64,000 bases of DNA from Nitrosomonas sp. (GTDB lineage: Bacteria; Pseudomonadota; Gammaproteobacteria; Burkholderiales; Nitrosomonadaceae). Each line of letters begins with the position of its first letter. Positions within the stretch are counted from its first letter, which is position 1. Shown here in pieces: positions 19,362 to 27,607 of the stretch. The notes beneath the pieces were generated by a model. It worked only from the letters and a program-made list of their open reading frames with translations. It ran no database searches and was not told the DNA's origin. Where the stretch lies: the NCBI RefSeq assembly GCF_019635155.1, contig NZ_JAHBZY010000006.1, positions 62,001 to 126,000 of the forward strand, given 5' to 3'. The translations under genes and the position numbers were made by a program.

Positions 19362-19561
19362 GCTTTGCGGTATTCCCAATCCAATACCGGATCAGCCGGA
19401 TCGCACAAAACTTCTGCGGCACGGGAAATAGCTTCAAAATCGCCGAGATAATATTCGACAGCCTCTCTGATCACATCGACACGCGCGCGATGCAATTTTG
19501 CGGCTTCTTCATCCAGTGCAGCGATCAATTCACCCGGTAATTTTACTGATATCTGGCGCAT
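19358..19561 (-). CDS. Ribbon-helix-helix antitoxin
   Basis: A protein of 67 aa. MRQISVKLPGELIAALDEEA with RARVDVIREAVEYYL is a classic RHH (CopG/MetJ-like) DNA-binding fold; the C-terminal third (EVLCDPADPVLDWEY) is the likely toxin-neutralising tail. It is upstream of and translationally coupled to the RelE/ParE-type toxin gene and probably represses its own promoter. Confidence 0.85.
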   Translation of the reverse strand: MRQISVKLPGELIAALDEEAAKLHRARVDVIREAVEYYLGDFEAISRAAEVLCDPADPVLDWEYRKA

Positions 19562-19562
19562 T

Positions 19563-19811
19563 TCAGGTTCTCAACTCCAATTGATTTTGAATATTCCAGA
19601 TAATCGTATCGGCGCTGAAGTCCTGTCCGTGCGGCCAAGCGATGCTATGATGTGCCGGGTGGACCCCGCGAAAATATGATTCATTTGCGAGTTCCTCGAA
19701 AGCGTTGCCATTCAAATAGGGTTTTACATCAAAAATCCCGGAAACCCCGCTGCTCGTCAAAATCTCAATCCGGTAATCTTACAAGGGAACAGCTTTTGTG
19801 ATTTTGTCCAT
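19563..19811 (-). pseudogene. DUF2442 protein with an early nonsense codon
   Basis: From ATG 19811 the frame reads MDKITKAVPL then TAA, then continues in the same frame with DYRIEILTSSG and FDVKPYLNGNAFEEL, ending WPHGQDFSADTIIW, the DUF2442 signature. One in-frame stop at codon 11 therefore interrupts an otherwise intact gene of about 82 codons. Internal reinitiation at a TTG near 19760 is possible, so loss of function is likely but not certain. It follows the DUF4160 remnant by 7 bp, the usual pair order. Confidence 0.75.
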
Positions 19812-19818
19812 GGTTTTT

Positions 19819-20066
19819 CTATCGCAACGGTTCGATTTTAAACAACGGTTCGTCCAAGATCGCCAGCTTCCAATCCGCCATCAACTCATCCCGGTGAATT
19901 TCAATCCAGGCTTATACCAATTTCATTTTTGCGGATGCGCACCATCTTCAATCGCAATCGTAGCTTGGTAGTCACCGTACTCGGCATGGACATGCGGGAT
20001 GTTCTGTTTCTTGTTGTCGTAAAAGTACATTAGGATAAGAATCCCATAAAACATAGAAGTAGGCAT
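19819..20066 (-). pseudogene. Decayed DUF4160 protein gene
   Basis: From ATG 20066 the frame reads MPTSMFYGILILMYFYDN and NIPHVHAEYGDYQATIAIEDG, matching the DUF4160 N-terminus (His-rich PHxHxEY). It then hits a stop after AHPQK. A shifted frame carries the family C-terminus AWIEIHRDELMADWKLA...PLFKIEPL behind another stop. A small deletion plus a nonsense change explain this. DUF4160 and DUF2442 genes usually occur as a pair and have been suggested to act as a toxin-antitoxin-like module. Confidence 0.7.
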
Positions 20067-20093
20067 TAATTACCGTCCGAGTGCAACGTCTTG

Positions 20094-21449
20094 TTAGCCC
20101 TTTTTTAGGTTGCATAATCGGTGAGTGAGATTTGCATTCTCAGGTATAGTTTTGCCACCGAGCCAGTATCTATTGTCGTGATCTATTGTTGCATCATCAA
20201 TAAGAGATATTTTGTTCCCGCAGATTGAGCAAGTTGGGTTTGCTTCAAACATTTCCTTTTTGAGTTGTCGAGAGAAAGCTCTTTTTACATCCTGAGGTTC
20301 ACTGTCTTCCATTATTTCATCAAGTCTTTTAAACCATGTATCAAAAACATACTTTAGTCTGGTCGATTCACCTGTTGCTCGTCGAACTCTATCAACCCAA
20401 ACAGGATCACTATTTATCAAATCCAAGTATGACTCATATATGCCATCCGCTTTCTGGGTGACTTGCCCAAGATCATACCTGCAGAACGAAGTTGCTATGA
20501 CTTGAAAAATTGCTGCATTTGGTCTTGTGGCCCACTCACCTGAGCTAAATTTTCCAGGTTTCGCAATGTCACTTTTCAGTCTGAATGAGTTTTCCCCAAA
20601 TACAGTCAAACATGCTTTCATGCATTTTTCAAAGATTTTACGATACTCCTCAATTTTTTCATCGTTGGCATCTTTATAGGTGTCAAGAAACTCGTTCAAA
20701 AATCGCTTTAATCCAGAGGCGCATTTAAGATGTGTTCGCTCATAGAAAGCTAAGAACCTTAGAATCAAGGCTCTGTCTTGCATACGCTTTTCAAAATTCT
20801 TCTGATTTACGGCCCTCTTGAAATTCTCGTTCCTGCCCAAGTCTTTTATGAGAGAGTTCAGCGACCCTCTGTAAAGACAGTTTCTTATTTCCATGTCATT
20901 GAGCTTAATTCCACCGGTGTTAAGTCTTTCGAAGACAACAAAATGAATATCTCCGTGGCTATCTGAAAGCTCAAATGAACGCAATATAGAATCTTCCAGT
21001 TTATTTTGAATTTCATTTGGAAGATCCTGATAAGATTTCCCTTTGTACTCATTAAGAAGGTCAAGTTTTTGTAGTTTGTATTTGTTATCAAAAAAGTTAA
21101 AAACTGAAGTCAATCTCTGAAGACCGTCTATCACTTCATATTTTCCTGAGTCTGTCTTAGCAAGATAGACGACAGGAACAGGGATATCTAACAAAAATGA
21201 CTCAATGAGTTTTGATGCTCTTGATATATCCCAAACATAGTTTCTTTGCCACTCGGGATCGATAATAATCCGACCTGACTTATACCACCTATGAAGCTCA
21301 GAAAGACTCCTATCAGCTTTATCAAGCACGACTTTCTTGTATGGGGATGCTGCTGGATTGAGCTCACCTTCATCTAATGCATCTACATCATTGTTTGCAG
21401 CTTCGTCTTCGTAGTCGAATTCAGAGTCGATTCCATCTTCCGGCTTCAT
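20094..21449 (-). CDS. DUF262 and HNH nuclease domain protein (GmrSD-like)
   Basis: A protein of 451 aa preceded by GGAGAT. The N-terminal DUF262 domain carries DPEWQRNYVWD, the NTP-handling motif DGLQRLTS (residues 108-115, variant of DGQQR) and FERLNTGG. The C-terminus is an HNH fold with CSICGNK, the TIDHDNRYWLGG histidine segment and HRLCNLKKG. Such proteins include the GmrSD type IV restriction enzymes and other phage-defence nucleases. Here both domains are in one chain and no partner gene follows. Base composition is visibly more AT-rich than the flanks, suggesting acquisition by transfer. Confidence 0.82.
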   Translation of the reverse strand: MKPEDGIDSEFDYEDEAANNDVDALDEGELNPAASPYKKVVLDKADRSLSELHRWYKSGRIIIDPEWQRNYVWDISRASKLIESFLLDIPVPVVYLAKTDSGKYEVIDGLQRLTSVFNFFDNKYKLQKLDLLNEYKGKSYQDLPNEIQNKLEDSILRSFELSDSHGDIHFVVFERLNTGGIKLNDMEIRNCLYRGSLNSLIKDLGRNENFKRAVNQKNFEKRMQDRALILRFLAFYERTHLKCASGLKRFLNEFLDTYKDANDEKIEEYRKIFEKCMKACLTVFGENSFRLKSDIAKPGKFSSGEWATRPNAAIFQVIATSFCRYDLGQVTQKADGIYESYLDLINSDPVWVDRVRRATGESTRLKYVFDTWFKRLDEIMEDSEPQDVKRAFSRQLKKEMFEANPTCSICGNKISLIDDATIDHDNRYWLGGKTIPENANLTHRLCNLKKG

Positions 21450-21480
21450 ATGATCTCCATTTTTGGTGAGTTAACTAGAA

Positions 21481-21543
21481 TTAGACGTCCGAAATGACGT
21501 AATCAATTGTGTGATCAATGAAATCTAATACGGTGATGTTCAT
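21481..21543 (-). CDS. Candidate 20-aa leader peptide upstream of the DUF262-HNH gene
   Basis: ATG at 21543 is preceded by a strong GAGGGGGA ribosome site and opens a 20-codon frame (MNITVLDFIDHTIDYVISDV) ending 31 bp before the nuclease gene. It matches nothing I recognise. It could be a regulatory leader, a small protein, or the stub of a deleted gene. Confidence 0.35.
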   Translation of the reverse strand: MNITVLDFIDHTIDYVISDV

Positions 21544-21638
21544 TGTATCCCCCTCTTTATGAATATATTTACCAAATTTATCTGCCTGATTATCATCATA
21601 TTAAACTCATTTAGTTCCACAAGCTGGGTGGCATGATG

Positions 21639-22808
21639 TTATCGACGCATAGCCCGTTTGATATTTTCCAACACCCGTAACACCGTTTTCCTCGGTGCTC
21701 CAATATTCACCCGCATAAACCCGCTGCCTTCCTGGCCGAATTGCACGCCCGGATTCAGGCCGACACCGGCTTCATGGATGAAGAAGTGCTTGAGTTCGGC
21801 GTCGGTCAGGTTCATCGCGCGGCAGTCGAGCCAGAGCAGGTAGGTGCCTTCGGCTGGGATGACTTTGATTTCCGGTAAGTGCTCAGCGAGATACGATTCG
21901 ACGGCATCGCGGGTGTCGTGCAGATAGCTACGTAGCGCTTCCAGCCAGGCTTCGCCGCCGCGGTAGGCGGCTTCGAAGGCGGTGACGCTGAACGGGTTAG
22001 AGGCGCTGACGTGCAGGCTGTTGAAAACCTGATTGATGGCGTTGCGCATCGTTTTGTCGGGAATGATTAACGCTGACAGATTCAGCCCTGGGATGTTGAA
22101 GGTTTTGCTCGGTGCGACGGCGGTGATGACGGCGTGTTGATCGGTTGCCCGCGCGGCGAGCACGTGGTGTTGCTGGCCGGGATAGAGCAGGTCGTGGTGG
22201 ATTTCGTCGGAGAAAACCACCAGATCGTGCTTTGCGGCGAGTTGCAGCAACCGTTCCAGTTCATCCGGCGACCACACGCGTCCGACCGGGTTGTGCGGCG
22301 AACACAGCAGCAGGAATTTGGCTTGCCGGGCGCAGTGTTCCAGGTGGTCGAAGTCGATGGTGTAGCGGCCGCTGTTGAGCCGCAGCGGGTTTTGGATCAG
22401 CTCGCGGCCGGTTTGCGTGGCGGCGGAGAAAAACGGGAAATACACCGGCGGCTGTATGATGATGGCGTCACCCGGTTGCGTCAGCGCCATCACGGCGGCG
22501 TTGATCGATGGCACCACGCCGGGGCACATTACGATCCATTCGCGTTGCACAGTCCAGCCATGCCGCCGTTGCAGCCAATTGATCAGCGCGTCGAACAGGC
22601 TATCGGGAAACAATGTGTAGCCGTAGATCGGGTGCTGCGCACGCTCGGTCAGCGCGTGCGTGACGGCGGGCGGGGTGGCGAAGTCCATGTCCGCTACCCA
22701 CGCGGGGATGACGTCGGCCTTGCCAAATACTGCAAGGCGGTTGTCGTATTTGACGCTGTGCGTGCCTGTGCGATCGATTTCCCGGTCGAAATCGAACGCG
22801 TCGTTCAA
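21639..22808 (-). CDS. ovoB: PLP-dependent C-S lyase of the PatB/MalY family, probable OvoB
   Basis: A protein of 389 aa, normal for PatB/MalY. Visible are VIPAWVADMDFATPPAV, GVVPSINAAV, CSPHNPVGRVW, FSDEIHHDLLYPG and the PLP-lysine region APSKTFNIPGLNLS. The TTG start at 22808 overlaps the ovoA stop (TTGA), so the genes are coupled. PatB/MalY enzymes cleave C-S bonds (cystathionine beta-lyase activity). Immediate coupling to ovoA makes the ovothiol role likely: cleaving the sulfoxide intermediate to 4-mercaptohistidine (OvoB). The longer upstream frame overlaps ovoA and is not conserved. Confidence 0.85.
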   Translation of the reverse strand: MNDAFDFDREIDRTGTHSVKYDNRLAVFGKADVIPAWVADMDFATPPAVTHALTERAQHPIYGYTLFPDSLFDALINWLQRRHGWTVQREWIVMCPGVVPSINAAVMALTQPGDAIIIQPPVYFPFFSAATQTGRELIQNPLRLNSGRYTIDFDHLEHCARQAKFLLLCSPHNPVGRVWSPDELERLLQLAAKHDLVVFSDEIHHDLLYPGQQHHVLAARATDQHAVITAVAPSKTFNIPGLNLSALIIPDKTMRNAINQVFNSLHVSASNPFSVTAFEAAYRGGEAWLEALRSYLHDTRDAVESYLAEHLPEIKVIPAEGTYLLWLDCRAMNLTDAELKHFFIHEAGVGLNPGVQFGQEGSGFMRVNIGAPRKTVLRVLENIKRAMRR

Positions 22809-24919
22809 GCGATGCGCTCCCAGATCGTGACTTCCGCCAGCGTGTGCTGGAATTTGCGCTTGGTTTCGCGGATCACGAACGGCACCGCTTGCGGACCTTG
22901 AATCAAGCGGAAGTGCTTGCCGAGCATTTCTTTCAAGCCGTCGAGCGTGGTGAAATTCTCGCCGTCGCGCTTGAAGCCGCCGATCCACGCTTCTTTTTTG
23001 GTGTGTTCGGTGAGCCAAGTATACGGCGACGTGATCATCAACAATCCTCCGAGATTGATGCGGGTGTGGATGCTGTTGAGCAATTTGGCCGGATCGTACA
23101 AGCGGTCGATCAGGTTAGCGGCGAGAATCAGGTCGTAGCCGGTGAAGATCGGCTTCAGATTGCAGGCGTCGCCCTGGAAAAACTCGACCTTGTTCTTGAC
23201 GTGATCCAATCCCAGATTGCTCAGCGTGCGTTCCTTGTACGACACCAGCTCGCCTTCGTCGGTCAGGGTGTAGCGCAGGATACCTTGCTGCGCCAGTTGC
23301 ACGCCTTGGCCGATAAAGCGCGCGGAGAAATCGACGCCGGTGACGTGATCGAACACTCTCGCCAGCTCGAAGGTCGAGCGGCCGGAGGCGCAGCCCAAAT
23401 CCAATGCGGTGCGTTTAGGCCGGTCGCCCATCGCGGCGATGGCGATTTCCGCCAGCGCTTTGGAGAAATTCGGCACGTCGAAATAAGTGTCGCCGTAGTG
23501 AAATTCGGCGTATTCCGACAGTAATTTGTCGGTTTCGTAATTGGAACTTGGCAATGTCGCCGGAGCGTCCGAAACCACATAGCGGAAACCGGCGTGCTGG
23601 AAGAAATGTCGGCGGAACGCGTAGCGTGAGCTGCGGATCGATTCGTTGCCGCAGGCGATCCACGAACCGCCTTTGATCAGATTATGCTGGTTGTCGAACG
23701 TCGGCGTGGTGAAGTCATCGTACAACGGGTGCACGTCGAAGCCTTCGAATGGATATGTCGGTGTTTCGGTCCATTGCCAGGCATTACCGACGATATCAAA
23801 AAACTCGCCGTGCGCAAACTCAGTGACCGGACAGCTCGATGCATAATAATCCAGATGAAGATTGCCGGTCGCTTTGCGCTCGAACGGCACTTCGCAAAGC
23901 CCTGCAACATCGTACAATCGGTACCATTCGTCCTCGGTCGGCAGCCTGACCGGCTGCTTGGTGGTTGCGGCTTTCCAATTACAAAATGCTTTCGCTTCAT
24001 GGTAATTGACTTCCACCGGCCAATCCCACGGCATCGGTACTTCTTCCGTCATCAAACGCAACAACCAGTCATCACCTTTTTTAACCCAAAACGCCGGGTG
24101 CTCGGCTTGCGTGAATTGCCGCCACGAGCGACCTTCTTCCAGCCAATAGCTGTCGCTGCGGTAGCCGCCGGCTTCGACGAACGCCAGAAATTCCTGATTG
24201 CTGACTAAATATTTGCTTGCCTGAAAAGCGGCGACGTCGGCGGTGTGCAGGCCGTATTCGTTATCCCAGCCGTAATGCTGCTGATTGGTTTTGGTTTTAT
24301 GCAGTGTAACCGTTCCAGCGGCAACCGGCACCAGTGAATTCTGCGGTGCGGCGCCGGATTTCCGGCACGGCTGCCAATCGGGGTGCGGTTGCACGAAATG
24401 CAAGGCATGCTGTCGGATCAATACCGACGAGGTTTCCAAGTGAATGCGCTCGTGCTCGATACCCATCACAATCGGCCACCAAGAACTCTCCCAGGTGATC
24501 GGTAAAGCCAGCGGCATCACGGTAATCAGTTTGTCGACCGCGGCGCGCATGGCATTGCGATAAGCGCGTACTTCGCCGACTGTCGGCCAATCGTAATGCG
24601 TGCTGTCGAGATCGTCCCAGCTCATTTCATCGACACCGACGGCGAAAATCGATTCCAATCGCGGATTGATGCGCTCACTGATCAACCCGGCGAGAATCAG
24701 CTTGTTGACGAAAAAAGTCGCGGTGTGGCCCAGATAAAAAATCAGCGGGTGACGTAGCGAAATGGATTTTTTATAGTACGCTTCGTCAGTGCGCAATGTT
24801 TCAAAAAGTTGCTCGTAGCGATCCAGCGTGGTATGGAAATAACTGCGGATTTCTTCACGTTTGAGGTTGATGTCGTCGCCATCTAGCAAAGGTGTTCTTT
24901 GGAATAAAGGTTGTGGCAT
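22805..24919 (-). CDS. ovoA: 5-histidylcysteine sulfoxide synthase / mercaptohistidine N-methyltransferase OvoA
   Basis: A protein of 704 aa with the full OvoA layout: an N-terminal DinB-like domain with the iron-binding motif H156-x3-H160-x-E162 (HERIHLE), an FGE-sulfatase domain (about 190-450, with KGGSWIACGNESIRSSRYAFR), and a C-terminal SAM methyltransferase (ALDLGCASGRSTFELAR, about 490 on). OvoA joins cysteine to histidine with O2 and Fe(II), then methylates mercaptohistidine to ovothiol A. With ovoB it forms a complete two-gene pathway. It is divergent from the arsenic cluster, with about 230 bp between. Confidence 0.93.
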   Translation of the reverse strand: MPQPLFQRTPLLDGDDINLKREEIRSYFHTTLDRYEQLFETLRTDEAYYKKSISLRHPLIFYLGHTATFFVNKLILAGLISERINPRLESIFAVGVDEMSWDDLDSTHYDWPTVGEVRAYRNAMRAAVDKLITVMPLALPITWESSWWPIVMGIEHERIHLETSSVLIRQHALHFVQPHPDWQPCRKSGAAPQNSLVPVAAGTVTLHKTKTNQQHYGWDNEYGLHTADVAAFQASKYLVSNQEFLAFVEAGGYRSDSYWLEEGRSWRQFTQAEHPAFWVKKGDDWLLRLMTEEVPMPWDWPVEVNYHEAKAFCNWKAATTKQPVRLPTEDEWYRLYDVAGLCEVPFERKATGNLHLDYYASSCPVTEFAHGEFFDIVGNAWQWTETPTYPFEGFDVHPLYDDFTTPTFDNQHNLIKGGSWIACGNESIRSSRYAFRRHFFQHAGFRYVVSDAPATLPSSNYETDKLLSEYAEFHYGDTYFDVPNFSKALAEIAIAAMGDRPKRTALDLGCASGRSTFELARVFDHVTGVDFSARFIGQGVQLAQQGILRYTLTDEGELVSYKERTLSNLGLDHVKNKVEFFQGDACNLKPIFTGYDLILAANLIDRLYDPAKLLNSIHTRINLGGLLMITSPYTWLTEHTKKEAWIGGFKRDGENFTTLDGLKEMLGKHFRLIQGPQAVPFVIRETKRKFQHTLAEVTIWERIA

Positions 24920-25147
24920 ATAGTAATTTTTGACAGTTCTTCTTTCATTAGTTTGACCGGTATTATAACGCCATGCATTTTTCAGGCGATACCCAATCGG
25001 GACAAAAGTCGCTTTTACTGACCGGAATGCAGCATAATCGGTGAGAAAGCTGATAAAACCATGCTGTTTTGAAGGAAATAGGCGATGTTTAAAGTAATTA
25101 ACCGTTTTTTAGTTTAATGACATTTTTCTAAATTGCAAGTATCCGTC

Positions 25148-25837
25148 ATGAATGAAGTGACGCTCGTTTTGGTCTGTAAGCGGCCTGCACCTGGCGTTGG
25201 CAAGCAACGACTGGCCGCGAAACTGGGGCGGAAAAAAACGTATCAGATCGCGGAAGCGCTACTGATGTGCGCATTGGAAGATGCGGCCGATTGGCCGGGG
25301 CCGGTGGTAATTGCACCTGCGCATGCGGAGGATTCGGATTGGGCGCGTTCGTTATCGATTCCTCATGCTTCAAGAGTGACAATCGTGCCGCAAATAGCGG
25401 GAAATCTTGGGCAACGGTTGAACGCATTGGATCAAACGCTGCGGTTGCAAGGCATGCAACATTTGTTTTTTATCGGCAGCGATGCGCCGGGGTTGCTTGC
25501 AGACGATTATGCAATGGCCCGGGATGCATTGCAGCACACGGATGTGGCGTTGATTCCTGCAGCTGATGGCGGCGTGGTGTTGATGGCGAATCGCCGGCCT
25601 TGGCCGGATTTATCAAATTTGCCATGGAGCTCGAATCGGTTGGGAGAATCGTTGATCGGGCTTTGCCGGCAGGCGGGGAATTCGGTAAGCGCGATTGGTC
25701 ACGGTTCCGATGTTGACGAATGGTGCGATGTTGTGAGGCTGGCAACTTCGTTGCGGCAGGATCCGCGGCCCGCGCGACGCGCATTGCTGCTGCAGGTAAA
25801 CGGCATTCTTTCAAATCGGGATGGTCGTGATGCTTAA
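25148..25837 (+). CDS. TIGR04282-type glycosyltransferase-family protein (arsenosugar-type cluster)
   Basis: A protein of 229 aa from ATG 25148 (a TTG at 25133 is an alternative). VLVCKRPAPGVGKQRLAAKLG resembles the N-terminal nucleotide-binding loop of MobA/CofC-like transferases, and FFIGSDAPGLLADDY and DGGVVLMANRRPWPDL match the family. These proteins are annotated as arsenosugar-biosynthesis glycosyltransferases because they travel with arsM; direct biochemical proof is thin. It overlaps the next gene by 17 bp. Confidence 0.8.
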   Translation: MNEVTLVLVCKRPAPGVGKQRLAAKLGRKKTYQIAEALLMCALEDAADWPGPVVIAPAHAEDSDWARSLSIPHASRVTIVPQIAGNLGQRLNALDQTLRLQGMQHLFFIGSDAPGLLADDYAMARDALQHTDVALIPAADGGVVLMANRRPWPDLSNLPWSSNRLGESLIGLCRQAGNSVSAIGHGSDVDEWCDVVRLATSLRQDPRPARRALLLQVNGILSNRDGRDA

Positions 25838-26519
25838 ATTCAGCGTCGTGATCCCGTGCTACCGCGATGAGGAGCCATTGGCGCGTTTGCTGGAGCAATT
25901 GCGGCGGTTACCGCATCAACCCGGTGAAATCATTGTTGTCGATGCGGCGGGCAGTCGCCGTTGTGCGCAGCTTTGCGAGCAAGCGGCAGCCGCTCGGTTG
26001 CTAAGCGAGCCGTGTCGTGGACTGCAACTTGGTATCGGTGCGGCGCAAGCTCAGGGTGATGTGCTATGGTTTCTGCACGCCGATGCGCAGCTATCAGCCG
26101 ATCCATTGTTGGCGATGACAATGGCGATTCAACGCGGCGCGATCGGCGGTTATTTCCGCTTCCGTTTTGCCAGTCCGCGCGCTTGGCCGGCTTGGGTTCT
26201 GGAACCGGCAATTGCGCTGCGCTGCCGTTTTGGCGTACCCTACGGTGATCAAGGAATTTTCATGCTGCGGTCGGTTTATCGCCAGGTGGGCGGTCATGCA
26301 CCGTGGCCGTTGTTTGAGGAAGCGCCTCTAGTACGCGCAGCGCGGCGGTTAGGTCCATTTGCAGCGTTGCCGGAGCCGATTTTTGTCGATTCGCGCCGCT
26401 GGCAACGGGATGGCTGGTGGCGGCGCAGTCTGAATAATCGCCTGTTGGCATTGAAATTCATGAGAGGAGCGGCGCCGCAGGATTTAGTCGCACATTATCA
26501 TTCTAAAAATGACTTGTGA
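25821..26519 (+). CDS. TIGR04283-type family 2 glycosyltransferase (arsenosugar-type cluster)
   Basis: A protein of 232 aa with a GT-A fold: FSVVIPCYRDEEPLARLLE at the start, EIIVVDAAGS, then DVLWFLHADAQL (DxD-like) and PYGDQGIFMLRSVY. This is the TIGR04283 family that normally pairs with the preceding TIGR04282 family, and the 17-bp gene overlap supports a functional unit. The likely role is transfer or handling of a sugar in an organoarsenical pathway; the donor sugar is unknown. Confidence 0.82.
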   Translation: MVVMLKFSVVIPCYRDEEPLARLLEQLRRLPHQPGEIIVVDAAGSRRCAQLCEQAAAARLLSEPCRGLQLGIGAAQAQGDVLWFLHADAQLSADPLLAMTMAIQRGAIGGYFRFRFASPRAWPAWVLEPAIALRCRFGVPYGDQGIFMLRSVYRQVGGHAPWPLFEEAPLVRAARRLGPFAALPEPIFVDSRRWQRDGWWRRSLNNRLLALKFMRGAAPQDLVAHYHSKNDL

Positions 26520-26558
26520 ATGACATAATGATGAAAATGCTCAATTGAAAGGATCATC

Positions 26559-27605
26559 ATGCGGGAAGTGGTGCAAAAATATTATAGCGAAACACTGAAA
26601 GACAACCGGGATTTGCAGACCAACGCGTGTTGCACCGATGACGCTCTGCCGCATTTTGTTAAACCGTTGCTGGCGCGGGTGCATGTCGAAGTGCGGATGC
26701 GCTATTACGGTTGTGGCTTGGTGCTGCCGGAGCTGCTGGAAGGATTGACGATTCTCGATCTAGGTTGCGGTGCGGGACGCGATGTATACGTGCTGTCGCA
26801 ATTGGTTGGGGAAAAGGGGCAAGTGATCGGGGTGGATATGACCGAAGAGCAATTGGTGATTGCGCACCGGCACGAGAAGTTTCATCAAAAAGCATTCGGT
26901 TATAAGCGCGGTAACGTTTGTTTTCTGCATGGCGATATCGAACGCCTGGACGAACTTGAGCTGGCCGATGCCAGTGTGGACTTGATCGTATCGAATTGCG
27001 TCATCAATCTGGCAACGGATAAAGCGGCGGTATTGCGCGAAGCGTTCCGGGTGCTGAAGCCGGGCGGTGAATTATATTTTTCCGATGTTTATAGCGACCG
27101 CCGTATTCCGGTGGAATTGATGCGCGACCCGGTGTTATATGGCGAATGTCTGAGCGGTGCATTGTACTGGAACGATTTTTTGCAATTGGCGCGCAGCAGT
27201 GGTTTTACTGATCCGCGCTTGGTCGATGACCGCCCGATCACGATCGATAATCCGGCACTGATTGAACGGACTGGAAATATCAACTTTTATTCAGCGACTT
27301 ATCGATTGTTTAAACTGCGGGATCTGGAATTGGCTTGTGAAGATCACGGGCAATCCGTGGTGTATCACGGCACCATTCCGCATCACGCGCATGCTTTCCG
27401 GTTGGATAAACATCATCTTATCGAAACCGGTCGACAATTTCCGGTGTGCGGCAATACCTGGCGCATGCTGCACGATACGCGCTTTATTAAGCATTTTGAT
27501 TTTTACGGAGATTTCGACCGGCATTTTGGTATTTTTCCCGGTTGCGGCATGGGCATCCCATTTAACGAAGCCGTGACGGAAGAACAGAAAGGCGGGTGTT
27601 GCTGA
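26559..27605 (+). CDS. arsM: ArsM-like arsenite SAM methyltransferase
   Basis: A protein of 348 aa preceded by GAAAGGA. The SAM motif is ILDLGCGAGRDVYVL (about 65-79). The arsenic-binding cysteines expected in ArsM are present in context: C24/C25 in TNACC, C147 in SNCVINL, and C197 in GECLSGALY; the chain ends with GGCC. ArsM methylates As(III) stepwise to volatile or less reactive forms. The cluster context points to methylated arsenic feeding a sugar-linked product. The C-terminal ~100 residues (CGNTWRML region) match longer ArsM forms. Confidence 0.85.
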   Translation: MREVVQKYYSETLKDNRDLQTNACCTDDALPHFVKPLLARVHVEVRMRYYGCGLVLPELLEGLTILDLGCGAGRDVYVLSQLVGEKGQVIGVDMTEEQLVIAHRHEKFHQKAFGYKRGNVCFLHGDIERLDELELADASVDLIVSNCVINLATDKAAVLREAFRVLKPGGELYFSDVYSDRRIPVELMRDPVLYGECLSGALYWNDFLQLARSSGFTDPRLVDDRPITIDNPALIERTGNINFYSATYRLFKLRDLELACEDHGQSVVYHGTIPHHAHAFRLDKHHLIETGRQFPVCGNTWRMLHDTRFIKHFDFYGDFDRHFGIFPGCGMGIPFNEAVTEEQKGGCC

Positions 27606-27607
27606 AT

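Noticed and set aside
22134-22901. 255-codon open frame on the plus strand
   Set aside because: It lies antisense to ovoB and the end of ovoA, both strongly supported, and its sequence shows no domain; GC-rich codons leave long shadow frames here.
22844-23524. 226-codon open frame on the plus strand
   Set aside because: Antisense to the methyltransferase domain of ovoA; no domain or ribosome site.
23684-24208. 174-codon open frame on the plus strand
   Set aside because: Antisense to the FGE domain of ovoA; shadow frame.
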